Below, piece after piece: positions 18,968 to 27,625 of a stretch of DNA of 64,000 nucleotides. Origin of the DNA: an uncultured Succinivibrio sp. (GTDB lineage Bacteria > Pseudomonadota > Gammaproteobacteria > Enterobacterales > Succinivibrionaceae); contig CAKQDA010000001.1 in NCBI GenBank assembly GCA_934218695.1, positions 140,146-204,145 of the forward strand, read 5' to 3'. The position numbers were made by a program, and so were the translations under genes. Numbering within the stretch: the stretch's first letter is position 1; each line of letters opens with the position of its first letter. The notes under the pieces are model-generated. The model ran no database searches and had not been told where the DNA came from. It was given only the letters and a program-made list of their open reading frames with translations.

Positions 18968-19630
18968 ATGACACAGGATGAATTAAAAGTAATGGTTGCC
19001 AAGGCAGCTCTGGATTATATTCCTGAGAATGCTGTTTTAGGTGTTGGCAGCGGTTCTACTGTAATGAAATTTATTGAGCAGATTGGTCTTAACAAAATAC
19101 CTGTTGCAGCTGCTGTAAGCTCTTCAAACAAGACAACAGAAGCATTAACAAAAATCGGTGTCAATGTAGTTGATCCTAACAAGACCGAGCCTTATGAGGT
19201 CTATATCGATGGTGCTGATGAGGTTGATCCTAACTTTAATATGATTAAAGGTGGCGGTGCATGTTTAACCCGCGAAAAGATCTTAACTTCCATGGCAAAA
19301 AAGTTTATCTGCATCGTAGATAAATCAAAGCTGGTCGAATGTCTTGGCAGATTCCCATTACCTGTAGAAGTGATCCCTATGGCTAGAGAGCAGGTTGCAC
19401 GTACTCTTCGTACCTTAGGCGGTGAGCCTGTTTTGCGTAAAGACTGCATTACAGACAACGGCTGTGAGATCCTCGATGTTCATGGTCTGCATATTTCAGA
19501 TCCTGTAGCTTTGGAGAAGACAATAAATCAGATCCCTGGCGTGGTAACCGTTGGTTTGTTTGCAGCTAAAGGTGCTGACATCGTCCTTTATGCAACAGAA
19601 GAAGGCGTAAAAGTTTTAAAGAAAAACTAG
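18968..19630 (+). CDS. rpiA: Ribose-5-phosphate isomerase A
   Basis: Interconverts ribose 5-phosphate and ribulose 5-phosphate in the non-oxidative pentose phosphate pathway. Family motifs are present: VLGVGSGSTVMKFIE (phosphate loop), AAVSSSNKTTEAL, IDGADEVDPNFNMIKGGGA with the catalytic acidic pair, and LTREKI. Its 220 aa match E. coli RpiA (219 aa). RBS AGGGG-like (AAAAGGGG) precedes the ATG. A perfect 10-bp hairpin without a T-run follows the stop. Together with tal and tkt at 40-44 kb it covers much of the non-oxidative branch. Confidence 0.96.
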   Translation: MTQDELKVMVAKAALDYIPENAVLGVGSGSTVMKFIEQIGLNKIPVAAAVSSSNKTTEALTKIGVNVVDPNKTEPYEVYIDGADEVDPNFNMIKGGGACLTREKILTSMAKKFICIVDKSKLVECLGRFPLPVEVIPMAREQVARTLRTLGGEPVLRKDCITDNGCEILDVHGLHISDPVALEKTINQIPGVVTVGLFAAKGADIVLYATEEGVKVLKKN

Positions 19631-19651
19631 TCTTCAGATATTCTCAATTCA

Positions 19652-19677
19652 AAGCTCAGGATTCTATTCCTGAGCTT
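19652..19677 (+). terminator. Hairpin after rpiA, terminator-like but without T-run
   Basis: AAGCTCAGGA and TCCTGAGCTT form a perfect 10-bp stem with a 6-nt loop, 22 bases after the rpiA stop. No uridine tract follows, so it may protect the 3' end rather than terminate transcription. Confidence 0.45.
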
Positions 19678-19810
19678 AATACATCACCTTTGCAGACAAT
19701 ATTTATCCTCTCCATTTTATGATTAGAGCTTAAGAAATTAAGTTATCTCTAATTATATACTTGTTTTAGGCGTGTCTTTTCAGGATTACAAAATTACTGC
19801 CTAATACAAC

Positions 19811-19956
19811 GATTTCAGCAAACTTATCAATAACAATAGAATATACGTGATAAGACCTCTATTATCTGTAATTTTGCAGTGGATAATGGACCATTTTTCG
19901 TATCCAGCCCAAGACGCCTTGGAAAGTCAACACTAATCAATACACTGGTGGTACCT
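19811..19956 (+). pseudogene. Relic of an AAA-ATPase-like (DUF1703-type) gene, frameshifted fragment
   Basis: The plus strand reads DFSKLINNNRIYV from 19811. After loss of one base at 19847-19850 (GTGAT where GTGGAT is expected) it reads DKTSIICNFAVDNG, then PFFVSSPRRLGKSTLINTL. This is the N-terminus of the same family as the genes at 4959 and 12732: a YVDKT block followed by a P-loop-like PRR-x-GK. It differs enough from both to be another lineage of the family rather than a recent copy. Nothing of the rest of the gene is recognisable; the gap 19631-20443 is otherwise non-coding apart from the fliE promoter. Confidence 0.75.
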
Positions 19957-20371
19957 GTAGCACTGGTTTTATTAAACATCATCAGGACAAAAGACATTAA
20001 TGAAGCTCCTGTCTGTAAAATTGTAGCTTTGGAAAAAACAGATGTTTAAGCGAAAATAATACTTAATATTTCTACAGTGTATGTATTTATAATTATTTAA
20101 ATTATAAGAAAAAAGTAAATACAACTGTTAAATGTGAATTGCGAATTAACTGTATGTTTTATATAAATATTTTTAATTCCACTGCCAGGAAGATAACATT
20201 TTCTCTTTTTCTTTATTTGTAACTGCATCTGTCCTGATAATTAAAAATATCCAGGAAACAGTGAGTAATATCAATTCTTTTATTCTGCTTTTGGTTAAAT
20301 TCTTGAAATAAAGACAGGAAAAAGGCACAATCTACTTATATGTTTACATTGTTTTACACTTGAAACAAAAG

Positions 20372-20388
20372 TTGGCACAAAACTTGAA
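20372..20388 (+). promoter_or_regulatory. Sigma-54-like promoter of the fliE operon
   Basis: TTGGCAC followed by five bases and TTGAA matches the sigma-54 consensus TGGCAC-N5-TTGCW except for A in place of C at the -12 dinucleotide. It lies 56 bases before the fliE ATG. Sigma-54 control of fliE operons is known in Vibrio and Pseudomonas. Confidence 0.65.
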
Positions 20389-20443
20389 ATATATACCTCA
20401 GTAAGAGATTAATCTGTCTGAATTTTGACAGTTAGAGGTAGAT

Positions 20444-20866
20444 ATGAGTATGTCAGTAAATGGTTTAGGTGCAACATCAATGTTAGCTCAGCTTCAGAAG
20501 ATGCAGCAGCAAATGCGCACTTTAAGCATGGCATCAGCTGATAACCAGATGTTAAATCAGAATGTTAGCAACACACCCGTATTTAATCAGGGGGAAGTCA
20601 GCAAGCCTTCAGGGGCGGCTCCTGTAGAGCAGACTGATAACGTCGGGGCATTTGCAAACATGCTCCATGAAGCATTTGAAACAGTTAATAATTTACAGAA
20701 CGATTCAAGCAATAAACAGACTCGTTTTGATCTGGGTGACAGAACTATGACACTATCAGATGTTATGCTCGCATCCCAGAAAGCTAGTATCTCTTTTGAC
20801 GCAACCCTTCAGGTTCGTAACAAAATGATTGAAGCTTATAAAACAATTTCTCAGATGCAGATCTAG
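20444..20866 (+). CDS. fliE: Flagellar hook-basal body protein FliE
   Basis: Small rod-base protein connecting the MS ring to the rod and export gate. The family C-terminus is clear: FANMLHEAFETVNNLQ, then LGDRTMTLSDVMLASQKASI and LQVRNKMIEAYKTISQMQI, about residues 69-140. At 140 aa it is longer than E. coli FliE (104 aa); the excess is a Gln/Met/Asn-rich N-terminus. First gene of the fliEFGHIJ unit. RBS AGAGG is present before the ATG. No in-frame upstream start is better. Confidence 0.95.
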   Translation: MSMSVNGLGATSMLAQLQKMQQQMRTLSMASADNQMLNQNVSNTPVFNQGEVSKPSGAAPVEQTDNVGAFANMLHEAFETVNNLQNDSSNKQTRFDLGDRTMTLSDVMLASQKASISFDATLQVRNKMIEAYKTISQMQI

Positions 20867-20900
20867 TTTATTCTGCATCCTTTTATGGTGAGGATAAAAA

Positions 20901-22748
20901 ATGGCAGACAATGGTTTTCCTGTGGCTCAGGGTGGTCAGGAGCACGATAGTTCATCTGCTCTTGCTACTACCGACGGCAGTCAGTCAAAAGATCTTGTAG
21001 CACAGAATACTGAGTCTATGTCAGAATCAGGCTCTGATGATGCGGACAGTTCTGAATCATCTGGGATCAGAGGCTTCTTTAAAGATGGTGAGATGCTTCA
21101 CCGTCTAATCATTTTAGGTTTTCTGGTAATTTTTGTTGCAGCAATTATCTTTGCTGTCATCAGTTTTTCCTCATCAGGTAAAACTCCGGATTCTGAGCGA
21201 AGATTAGGTCAGTATTCAGCTCAAGATATTGGCAGTGTACTCGATTTTCTGGAAAATGAGGGCTATAAGTACAGATTATCCGGTAATACTATTTCAGTAG
21301 ATGTAAATGAATACAACGAAATCACTGAAAAAATGCTTCGCAAGGGAATTGCACTTCCTCAGGAAAAAACAGATGAAGGTGATCAGATCATCATGTCTGA
21401 TACCGGATTTGGCGTCTCTCAGAGAATGGAAAATGAGAGGATCAAGCATAATCGTGAGGTTCAGCTGGCACGTGCCATTGAAAGAATTGACGGTGTACAG
21501 CATGCAACAGTTCTTCTGGCTATTCCAAAGGAAAATGTTTTTGCCAGAGAAAAGAGCAGACCAAGTGCTGCTGTTGTCGTAACTTTAAAGCAGAACGCAT
21601 ATTTGACTCCTGAGAACGTAAACTCAATTCGTTTTTTAGTATCGTCATCAGTTCATAATCTGATGAGTAAGGATGTGTCTGTAACAGATCAGCAGGGCAG
21701 ACAGCTGTCAGCAGAGATCAAGACAGACACTGCTGAAAGCAAGCTGCAACGTGAATTTGAAATTCGCACCATGCGTGAGGCTCAGTATCGTGACAAGCTC
21801 GATACCATCCTCGCTCCAATGTTAGGACTTGGAAATTATTCATCTGAAGTTGATGTAACACTCGATACCACTGTCCAGGAAGAAACCTCACAGTTATATA
21901 ATCCTGATTCACAGGCTGTCCGTTCTGAGACATTAAAGGAACAGTCAGGTAATGATGAAAAAACAAATCCATACGGTGTTCCTGGCTCGCTGTCAAACCA
22001 GCCTCCAGCAAATGCCTCTATTCCTCAGCAGTTAAAGAATGGAACTGCAAATGCCTCCACTGCAAGTGATAACAGAAAGGAAAGTCGAGAGGCTGTAAGA
22101 AACTATGAGGTTGACACCACACTTCGTCATACTGTAAGACCTTCAAATGTAGTACAGAGACTGACTGTGTCAGTTGCTGTTGATTATGTAAAGCAGCTAG
22201 ATAAAGACGGTAACATCAGCTATGTGCCACGTTCACAGGAAGATCTTGATAAAATTGCCGATCTGGTTCGAGGTGGTCTTGGTCTGAATGAAAGTCGCGG
22301 TGATTTTGTAAAGGTAGAAACCGTTTCATTCCCTCATGGAGATATCAGGCCTCCTGTTCCTTGGTACGAGCAGGAGTTCTTCTACCGTCTTGTACGAATC
22401 GGCGGTTCAATTATCATTGTGCTGATCGTAATCATTTTTATCATTCGTCCTCTGCTCAACAAGCTGCTGCATAAGGATGAGGATGAACTCAATCCTGAAG
22501 TCGATCAGGACGAGCTGGATTCCCAGTCAGCTCTTGATGGTTATGATGATTTCAATCTAATTGCCAAAAACAAGGAACTGGCAGATCAGGTTTACACTAT
22601 CAATCATGAAGGCGGAATTGAGCTTCCTAACTTGCATAAGGAAGCTGATCTGCTCAAGGCTGTTCGTACTCTTGCCTCTAATGAACCACAGCTTACAGCC
22701 GAGGTTATCAAGGATTGGCTTGAAGAAGATTTTAAAGAAAAGGCTTAG
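20901..22748 (+). CDS. fliF: Flagellar MS-ring protein FliF
   Basis: Forms the MS ring in the inner membrane. Two membrane helices flank the periplasmic part: ILGFLVIFVAAIIFAVISF (about 71-89) and IIIVLIVIIFIIRPLLNKLL (about 502-521). The ring-building region contains GVSQRMENERIKHNREVQLARAIE, read here only as its first 20 residues. A Gly/Asn/Pro-rich loop (about 350-395) precedes YEVDTTLRHTVRP, the typical FliF loop motif. The cytoplasmic tail ends LEEDFKEKA and should bind FliG. At 615 aa it is slightly longer than E. coli FliF (552 aa), mainly from a Ser/Asp-rich N-terminal leader of about 60 residues. Confidence 0.97.
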   Translation: MADNGFPVAQGGQEHDSSSALATTDGSQSKDLVAQNTESMSESGSDDADSSESSGIRGFFKDGEMLHRLIILGFLVIFVAAIIFAVISFSSSGKTPDSERRLGQYSAQDIGSVLDFLENEGYKYRLSGNTISVDVNEYNEITEKMLRKGIALPQEKTDEGDQIIMSDTGFGVSQRMENERIKHNREVQLARAIERIDGVQHATVLLAIPKENVFAREKSRPSAAVVVTLKQNAYLTPENVNSIRFLVSSSVHNLMSKDVSVTDQQGRQLSAEIKTDTAESKLQREFEIRTMREAQYRDKLDTILAPMLGLGNYSSEVDVTLDTTVQEETSQLYNPDSQAVRSETLKEQSGNDEKTNPYGVPGSLSNQPPANASIPQQLKNGTANASTASDNRKESREAVRNYEVDTTLRHTVRPSNVVQRLTVSVAVDYVKQLDKDGNISYVPRSQEDLDKIADLVRGGLGLNESRGDFVKVETVSFPHGDIRPPVPWYEQEFFYRLVRIGGSIIIVLIVIIFIIRPLLNKLLHKDEDELNPEVDQDELDSQSALDGYDDFNLIAKNKELADQVYTINHEGGIELPNLHKEADLLKAVRTLASNEPQLTAEVIKDWLEEDFKEKA

Positions 22749-22757
22749 GAGTTATAA

Positions 22758-23867
22758 ATGTCAGATAACGCTCCATCATTACCTCAGACCACCGACGCTG
22801 GTGGTGCAGTAAGTACGGCTGTATCTAATAATGCTGTACTGGAACTTACAGAGGATGAAAAATCTGCCTTAGAGAATATGTCCGGCATGGATAAGGCCGT
22901 ACTGCTGATGTTATCTCTCTCTGAGGAAGATGCTGCACAGATTTTTAAAAACCTGGAACCAAAACAGGTGCAGAAACTTGGTATCAGAATGTCAGAGATG
23001 TCAGCATTCTCTCAGGATCAGGTAAATGCCGTTCACAAGTCCTTCCTCAAGGATGTTACCAAACATTCAAATCTGGGACTTGGCAATTCTGATTTCGTAA
23101 GACATGCACTTGTTGCAGCTTTAGGTTCTGAGAAAGCAAACAACCTTATCGAACAGATTTCACTGGGTACAGGATCCCGTGGTCTTGATTCTCTAAAATG
23201 GATGGATGCCCGTCAGGTTGCCACCATTATTCAGCATGAGCATCCTCAGATTCAGACAATTGTTTTATCTTACCTGGAGCCTGAGCAGTCAGCTGAAATT
23301 TTAGCTCAGTTCCCGGAGGCTGTTCGTCTTGACTTGATCATGCGTATTGCAACCTTAGAGGAAGTTCAGCCAGCAGCTTTACAGGAATTAAACGAAATCA
23401 TGGAGAAGCAGTTTGCAGGTGCTGCAGGTTCACAGTCAGCCAAAATTGGTGGCCTGAAGAGTGCTGCTGATATTATGAACTACTTAGACAGCTCAACTGA
23501 GACTCAGCTGATGAATGCCATTCAGTCTCAGGATAAGGAAATCGGCAATCAGATCCAGGATCTTATGTTCGTATTCGAGAATCTCGGAGCAGTGGATGAT
23601 CGTTCCATTCAGACACTGCTGCGTGATGTGCCTAGTGATGTCCTGCAGAAGGCTTTAAAGGGTGCAGACGATACTCTAAAGGAGAAGTTCTTCAAGAACA
23701 TGTCTTCACGTGCATCTGCCTCGTTAAAGGAAGATCTAGCATCTATGGGGCCTACCAAGCTTTCGGATGTTGAGGCTGCACAGAAGGAGATCCTTACCAT
23801 TGCAAGAAAACTGGCAGATTCTGGAGCTATTATGCTCAATCGTGGCGGTGGTGGCGACTTCGTATAG
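22758..23867 (+). CDS. fliG: Flagellar motor switch protein FliG
   Basis: Rotor protein of the C ring that meets the stator and generates torque. It has the FliG_N segment from about residue 35 (MSGMDKAVLLMLSLSEEDAA), the middle-domain EHPQ motif (161-164), and the torque helix DDRSIQTLLRDV (280-291) with the charged residues that face the stator. The end GGGGDFV resembles FliGs of polar systems. Its 369 aa exceed the usual 330-340 because of an N-terminal Ser/Thr/Ala extension of about 30 residues. It starts 9 bases after fliF. Confidence 0.97.
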   Translation: MSDNAPSLPQTTDAGGAVSTAVSNNAVLELTEDEKSALENMSGMDKAVLLMLSLSEEDAAQIFKNLEPKQVQKLGIRMSEMSAFSQDQVNAVHKSFLKDVTKHSNLGLGNSDFVRHALVAALGSEKANNLIEQISLGTGSRGLDSLKWMDARQVATIIQHEHPQIQTIVLSYLEPEQSAEILAQFPEAVRLDLIMRIATLEEVQPAALQELNEIMEKQFAGAAGSQSAKIGGLKSAADIMNYLDSSTETQLMNAIQSQDKEIGNQIQDLMFVFENLGAVDDRSIQTLLRDVPSDVLQKALKGADDTLKEKFFKNMSSRASASLKEDLASMGPTKLSDVEAAQKEILTIARKLADSGAIMLNRGGGGDFV

Positions 23868-23945
23868 TAACGAGTCACAAATCTGTAGAGCCTGACTGTG
23901 TTGCAGAAAGGCTGTTGCTTACTGTAGAAGAGATGAATTTCAGTC

Positions 23946-25211
23946 ATGGATGACTTTTTAAAGACAGTACAAGACGCTAAAGGCGATAATTTTGTTATTG
24001 CAGAAGAGACCGATCCTTATGTTCATTCTAAGATCGATGTTAGATATAACAGAAAAGTTACAACTGTCACCTCTGCAAAAAAAGTAACAGATTATAAAGT
24101 AAAGCAGTGGCCAACTTTATCAGATGATGAAAATAAAGCCACTAATGCTCTGGGTATCAGTATCAGTACTTTAGAACGCAGACGCAGACAGCTTGAGATA
24201 GAAAGAATTGCCAGAGAACAGCAGGCGGAAAAGCAGGCAATTGAAGAGGCAAACTCTATCCTGGATGAGGAGCTTGATGGAGCTCAGTCAGAAAATAAAA
24301 CTCCACTGGTAACTGTTGAGGAATTGGACAGGATCAGAAATGATGCCTATGAGGAAGGTCTTTCACAGGGACGCGATGACGGTTATAAACAGGGACTTGA
24401 ACAAGGACTTGCTCAAGGTCAGAAACAGGGCTATGACAAAGGCTTTGAGGAAGGTCAGAAAAAAGGTTATGACTCAGGATTTGCTCAGGGCAATGAGGAT
24501 GGTTTTGTCAAAGGTCATAATGAGGGGCTTGAGTCAGGCCAGCAGGTGGTTTTAGAGCAGTCAGAAAGATTCAGATATCTGTCCGACTGTCTTGCAAATC
24601 CTTTAAGAGAGGTTGACCGTGATGTTACAGATGAACTTGCCTACATAGTATCACGTCTTGTTAAAGTTATTACCTGCAGGGAAATTGAGAGAAACGCTCC
24701 ATTTTTACAAAAATCCATTGAAAAGGCCGTATCTATCCTGCCAAACGCCCAGAAAGGTGCAGAAATCTATTTAAATCCTGAGGATCTTTCAGTTGTAGAA
24801 ACGACATTCGGTCGTGAATACATCAAATCTCAAAAGTGGGATTTGAAAGAGGATCCTTCTGTTAGTGTAGGTGACATCAAAGTTACAAATTCCCAGTCTG
24901 AAATTAACTGGAAACTCAATGACAGAATTGATGCTCTGTTACAGGACTTTTTAAGCAGTGTTTATCCCTGTGTGGATAAGGCCTTAAGAGAGCCTGTAGA
25001 AGGTTGCCCCGACTATGATGAAACTCCTAAAAAGCCTGTAGCTCCAAGAGTGTTGTCTGATATTGTACCAACATTTGTTGAAAATGGTGATAAGGCAGTA
25101 TCTTCAGAAGAAATTCACTCTCCTGATGAAAATATTCAGAATACTGTTTTAGATCAGGAGCCAGAAGCTACACCTCTGACTGAAAAGCCAGATGTTCTAC
25201 CTGAGTCCTGA
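23946..25211 (+). CDS. fliH: Flagellar assembly protein FliH with extended glycine-repeat helix
   Basis: Regulator of the export ATPase FliI and peripheral stalk of the flagellar export apparatus. The diagnostic feature is a long run of G-x3-G-type repeats (about residues 136-199, units such as GLEQGLAQG and GYDKGFEEG), here about fifteen glycines at four-residue spacing. A C-terminal FliH/V-ATPase-E-like domain follows (about 200-345). At 421 aa it is much longer than E. coli FliH (about 230 aa), with extra N-terminal and C-terminal acidic tails. It begins 78 bases after fliG; fliI starts 13 bases after its stop. Confidence 0.92.
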   Translation: MDDFLKTVQDAKGDNFVIAEETDPYVHSKIDVRYNRKVTTVTSAKKVTDYKVKQWPTLSDDENKATNALGISISTLERRRRQLEIERIAREQQAEKQAIEEANSILDEELDGAQSENKTPLVTVEELDRIRNDAYEEGLSQGRDDGYKQGLEQGLAQGQKQGYDKGFEEGQKKGYDSGFAQGNEDGFVKGHNEGLESGQQVVLEQSERFRYLSDCLANPLREVDRDVTDELAYIVSRLVKVITCREIERNAPFLQKSIEKAVSILPNAQKGAEIYLNPEDLSVVETTFGREYIKSQKWDLKEDPSVSVGDIKVTNSQSEINWKLNDRIDALLQDFLSSVYPCVDKALREPVEGCPDYDETPKKPVAPRVLSDIVPTFVENGDKAVSSEEIHSPDENIQNTVLDQEPEATPLTEKPDVLPES

Positions 25212-25224
25212 AAGGAATTGAGTC

Positions 25225-26697
25225 ATGAATAACCTTTTATCAAGACTGCAGTCAGTAAAACTTCCTGACACACAGAGTGAGCCTGTTCTTTCAGGGCGTC
25301 TTACCAGAGTAGTAGGTCTTACTCTCGAAGCTGTAGGCATTAAGGTGCCTTTAGGTCAGCGCTGCAGAATTGATACTGCCTCAGGACCTATGACTGCCGA
25401 GGTTGTAGGATTCTCCGGTGGAACCACCTTTCTGATGCCAACAACCGAGATCACCGATGTACAGAACGGTGATCTGGTGACTCCTGTAAGCAGTGCCGAC
25501 AGTTACCCGTACGGTTTGCACCTTTTAGGCAGAGTTGTCGACGGTATAGGCAATCCTATTGATGGCAAAGGACCTCTGATTTCAAAAGATTCATCCTGCT
25601 GGCATGCAAAAAAGCTTAATCCTATGGCTCGCCGTCCCATCAAGCAGCCTCTTGATGTCGGAGTTAAAGCCATTAATGCGCTTTTAACTATCGGACAGGG
25701 GCAGCGTATCGGTCTGTTTGCAGGTTCCGGTGTAGGTAAATCCGTACTACTTGGTATGATGACCCGAGGCACAACTGCTGACATTGTTGTGGTAGGTCTG
25801 ATAGGAGAGCGTGGACGTGAGGTTAAAGAGTTCATTGATGACATTTTAGGCGAAGAGGGCAGAGCACGTTCTGTGGTAATTGCAGCTCCTGCTGATGCCT
25901 CTCCTCTAATGCGTCTTAAAGGTTGTGAAACAACACTGTCTATTGCCGAGTACTTTAGAGATCAGGGCTATAACGTACTTTTAATGATAGATTCATTAAC
26001 CCGTTATGCCATGGCTCAGCGTGAGATTGCACTTGCAGTAGGTGAACCTCCTGCAACTAAAGGTTATCCTCCTTCAGTATTTGCTAGACTGCCTGCCCTG
26101 GTTGAAAGAGCCGGTAACGGTGGTGAGGGGCAGGGCTCCATCACAGCGTTCTTTACAGTTTTAGTAGAGGGCGACGATCTGCAGGATCCTATCGCTGACT
26201 CTGCCAGAGCCATTCTTGATGGTCATATTGTTCTGTCAAGACAGCTTGCCGACTCAGGACACTTTCCTGCTATTGATGTTGAAAAATCAGTAAGCCGTGT
26301 TATGCCTGCTGTAGTGAGTGCCGAGCACATGGTTATGGCAAGAACCATAAGACAGTGTCTTGCACAGTATACTCAGAGCCGTGAGCTTATTCAGATCGGT
26401 GCCTATCAAAAAGGCTCTGATCCTAAAGTGGATCAGGCAATTATGATTAAACCCTATATTGATGAGTTTACAGTACAGGGAATGAAAGATATCGTACCTT
26501 TCAAACAGTCATTGGATGGATTAAAACAGCTCTCCATGCTTCTGATAAATGATGCTCAGAACAGGGTTGATGCCATGCAGTCAAATGCTCAGGCGCAGAG
26601 ACCTGCTAGTGGGGCGGCTCTTAGGACAACTGGTGGAGCGTCAGGAGCAACTTTAAAACCGTCAAAGGTACAGATAACTAATAACTTTAAAGGTTAG
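25225..26697 (+). CDS. fliI: Flagellum-specific export ATPase FliI
   Basis: F1-beta-like ATPase powering or assisting flagellar type III export. Walker A is [11 protein letters not shown] (163-173), followed by [14 protein letters not shown], Walker [17 protein letters not shown], and the FliI signature [18 protein letters not shown]. The N-terminal beta-barrel domain is complete. At 490 aa it is about 30 residues longer than E. coli FliI because of a Gln/Ala/Gly-rich tail after residue 455. RBS AAAGGA precedes the ATG. Confidence 0.97.
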   Translation: MNNLLSRLQSVKLPDTQSEPVLSGRLTRVVGLTLEAVGIKVPLGQRCRIDTASGPMTAEVVGFSGGTTFLMPTTEITDVQNGDLVTPVSSADSYPYGLHLLGRVVDGIGNPIDGKGPLISKDSSCWHAKKLNPMARRPIKQPLDVGVKAINALLTIGQGQRIGLFAGSGVGKSVLLGMMTRGTTADIVVVGLIGERGREVKEFIDDILGEEGRARSVVIAAPADASPLMRLKGCETTLSIAEYFRDQGYNVLLMIDSLTRYAMAQREIALAVGEPPATKGYPPSVFARLPALVERAGNGGEGQGSITAFFTVLVEGDDLQDPIADSARAILDGHIVLSRQLADSGHFPAIDVEKSVSRVMPAVVSAEHMVMARTIRQCLAQYTQSRELIQIGAYQKGSDPKVDQAIMIKPYIDEFTVQGMKDIVPFKQSLDGLKQLSMLLINDAQNRVDAMQSNAQAQRPASGAALRTTGGASGATLKPSKVQITNNFKG

Positions 26698-26766
26698 TAC
26701 GGTTTTAAAATTCTGATTTATGTTTTCTGTATAAGTTATTAATGGCAAATGTTCACAGGATAGATC

Positions 26767-27225
26767 ATGAGTGGTGATAAAGCTCTGTTGCTGGTTCTTG
26801 ATTTAAGAAAGAAGGAGGAAGACAGAGCTCTTGAAATGTGGACTGATGCTAAAAATGCTGTGGTGAATTTTGAGCGTCAGATAGAGCAGCTAAAACAGTT
26901 TGAAAAGATCTATGAAAACGAAATGACTGTAAAGTCAAAAAACGGTCTGGATATGAACATGTATATGTCATATCAGCAGTTTTTATCAAAACTCGACAAG
27001 ATCAAAATCCGTCAGGAAGCAGGACTCATTCAGTTGCAGAACCAGGAAGAGCGTGCAAAACAGAATTATCTGGATAAACAGAAAAGAAGAAAAATCATTG
27101 AGTCACTGCTTGAAAAGCATAAGCAGGAGCGACTGTTAAAAGAGGCTAAGGCAGAACAGAAGCTGACTGATGATATTGTAAGTTCAAAACAGGCCCGTCT
27201 GTTAATGGACAGAGATAAAAACTAG
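26767..27225 (+). CDS. fliJ: Flagellar export chaperone/stalk protein FliJ
   Basis: Small coiled-coil protein binding FliI and the export gate. Its 152 aa are nearly all charged helix, with two long coiled-coil segments (about 12-65 and 78-135), as in FliJ of about 147 aa. LLVLDLRKKEEDRALEMW at the start and YMSYQQFLSKLDKIKIRQE in the middle fit the family. Identification leans on its position after fliI. An imperfect hairpin (27254-27271) follows, and the fliEFGHIJ unit ends here. Confidence 0.9.
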   Translation: MSGDKALLLVLDLRKKEEDRALEMWTDAKNAVVNFERQIEQLKQFEKIYENEMTVKSKNGLDMNMYMSYQQFLSKLDKIKIRQEAGLIQLQNQEERAKQNYLDKQKRRKIIESLLEKHKQERLLKEAKAEQKLTDDIVSSKQARLLMDRDKN

Positions 27226-27500
27226 CAGTCAAAAATCTTCCTGTAAGAGCACATCCTGTTCTGGGACAGGAAATCCTTTCATAAGAAAACCATATCTTAA
27301 CCATATCTGAACACAATGCTTAAATCAGCCTTTTTCTTTCTCAATTCTATTTAATTTTTGCATAATTTTTGAGCATTTGATCATCTATCCGTTGGCGACT
27401 CTGTTTCCTTTATCAATGCTGCACAGTCAGGTATTTTTATAACAGAGAGCCATTTCTGAATTTCTATTCCACACTGCAGATGTTCAGTTATCAATTAAAG

Positions 27501-27517
27501 TTGGCAGAGAATTTGCA
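27501..27517 (+). promoter_or_regulatory. Sigma-54 promoter of the fliK operon
   Basis: TTGGCAG, five bases, then TTGCA is a full match to TGGCA(C/G)-N5-TTGC(A/T), with correct GG-to-GC spacing. It lies 109 bases upstream of the fliK ATG in the gap 27226-27625, which otherwise shows only the weak hairpin after fliJ. Confidence 0.82.
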
Positions 27518-27625
27518 TTTACAAGTTTATATAAAGACAAATTTCTTTATGAAAAAAAATATGTTAACTAACTAATTGAAATATAAATAAAAGAATACAA
27601 CTGTCTTGTAAAGAGAGGATGTGCA

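Noticed and set aside
20005..20050. Similarity of a stretch after the AAA relic to the rpiA 3' end (VALEKT in both)
   Set aside because: Only about 18 of 20 bases agree, with no extension either way; likely chance.
24316..24555. Alternative-frame open frame within fliH with repeats
   Set aside because: It is a shadow of the regular glycine-repeat coding sequence of fliH in another frame.
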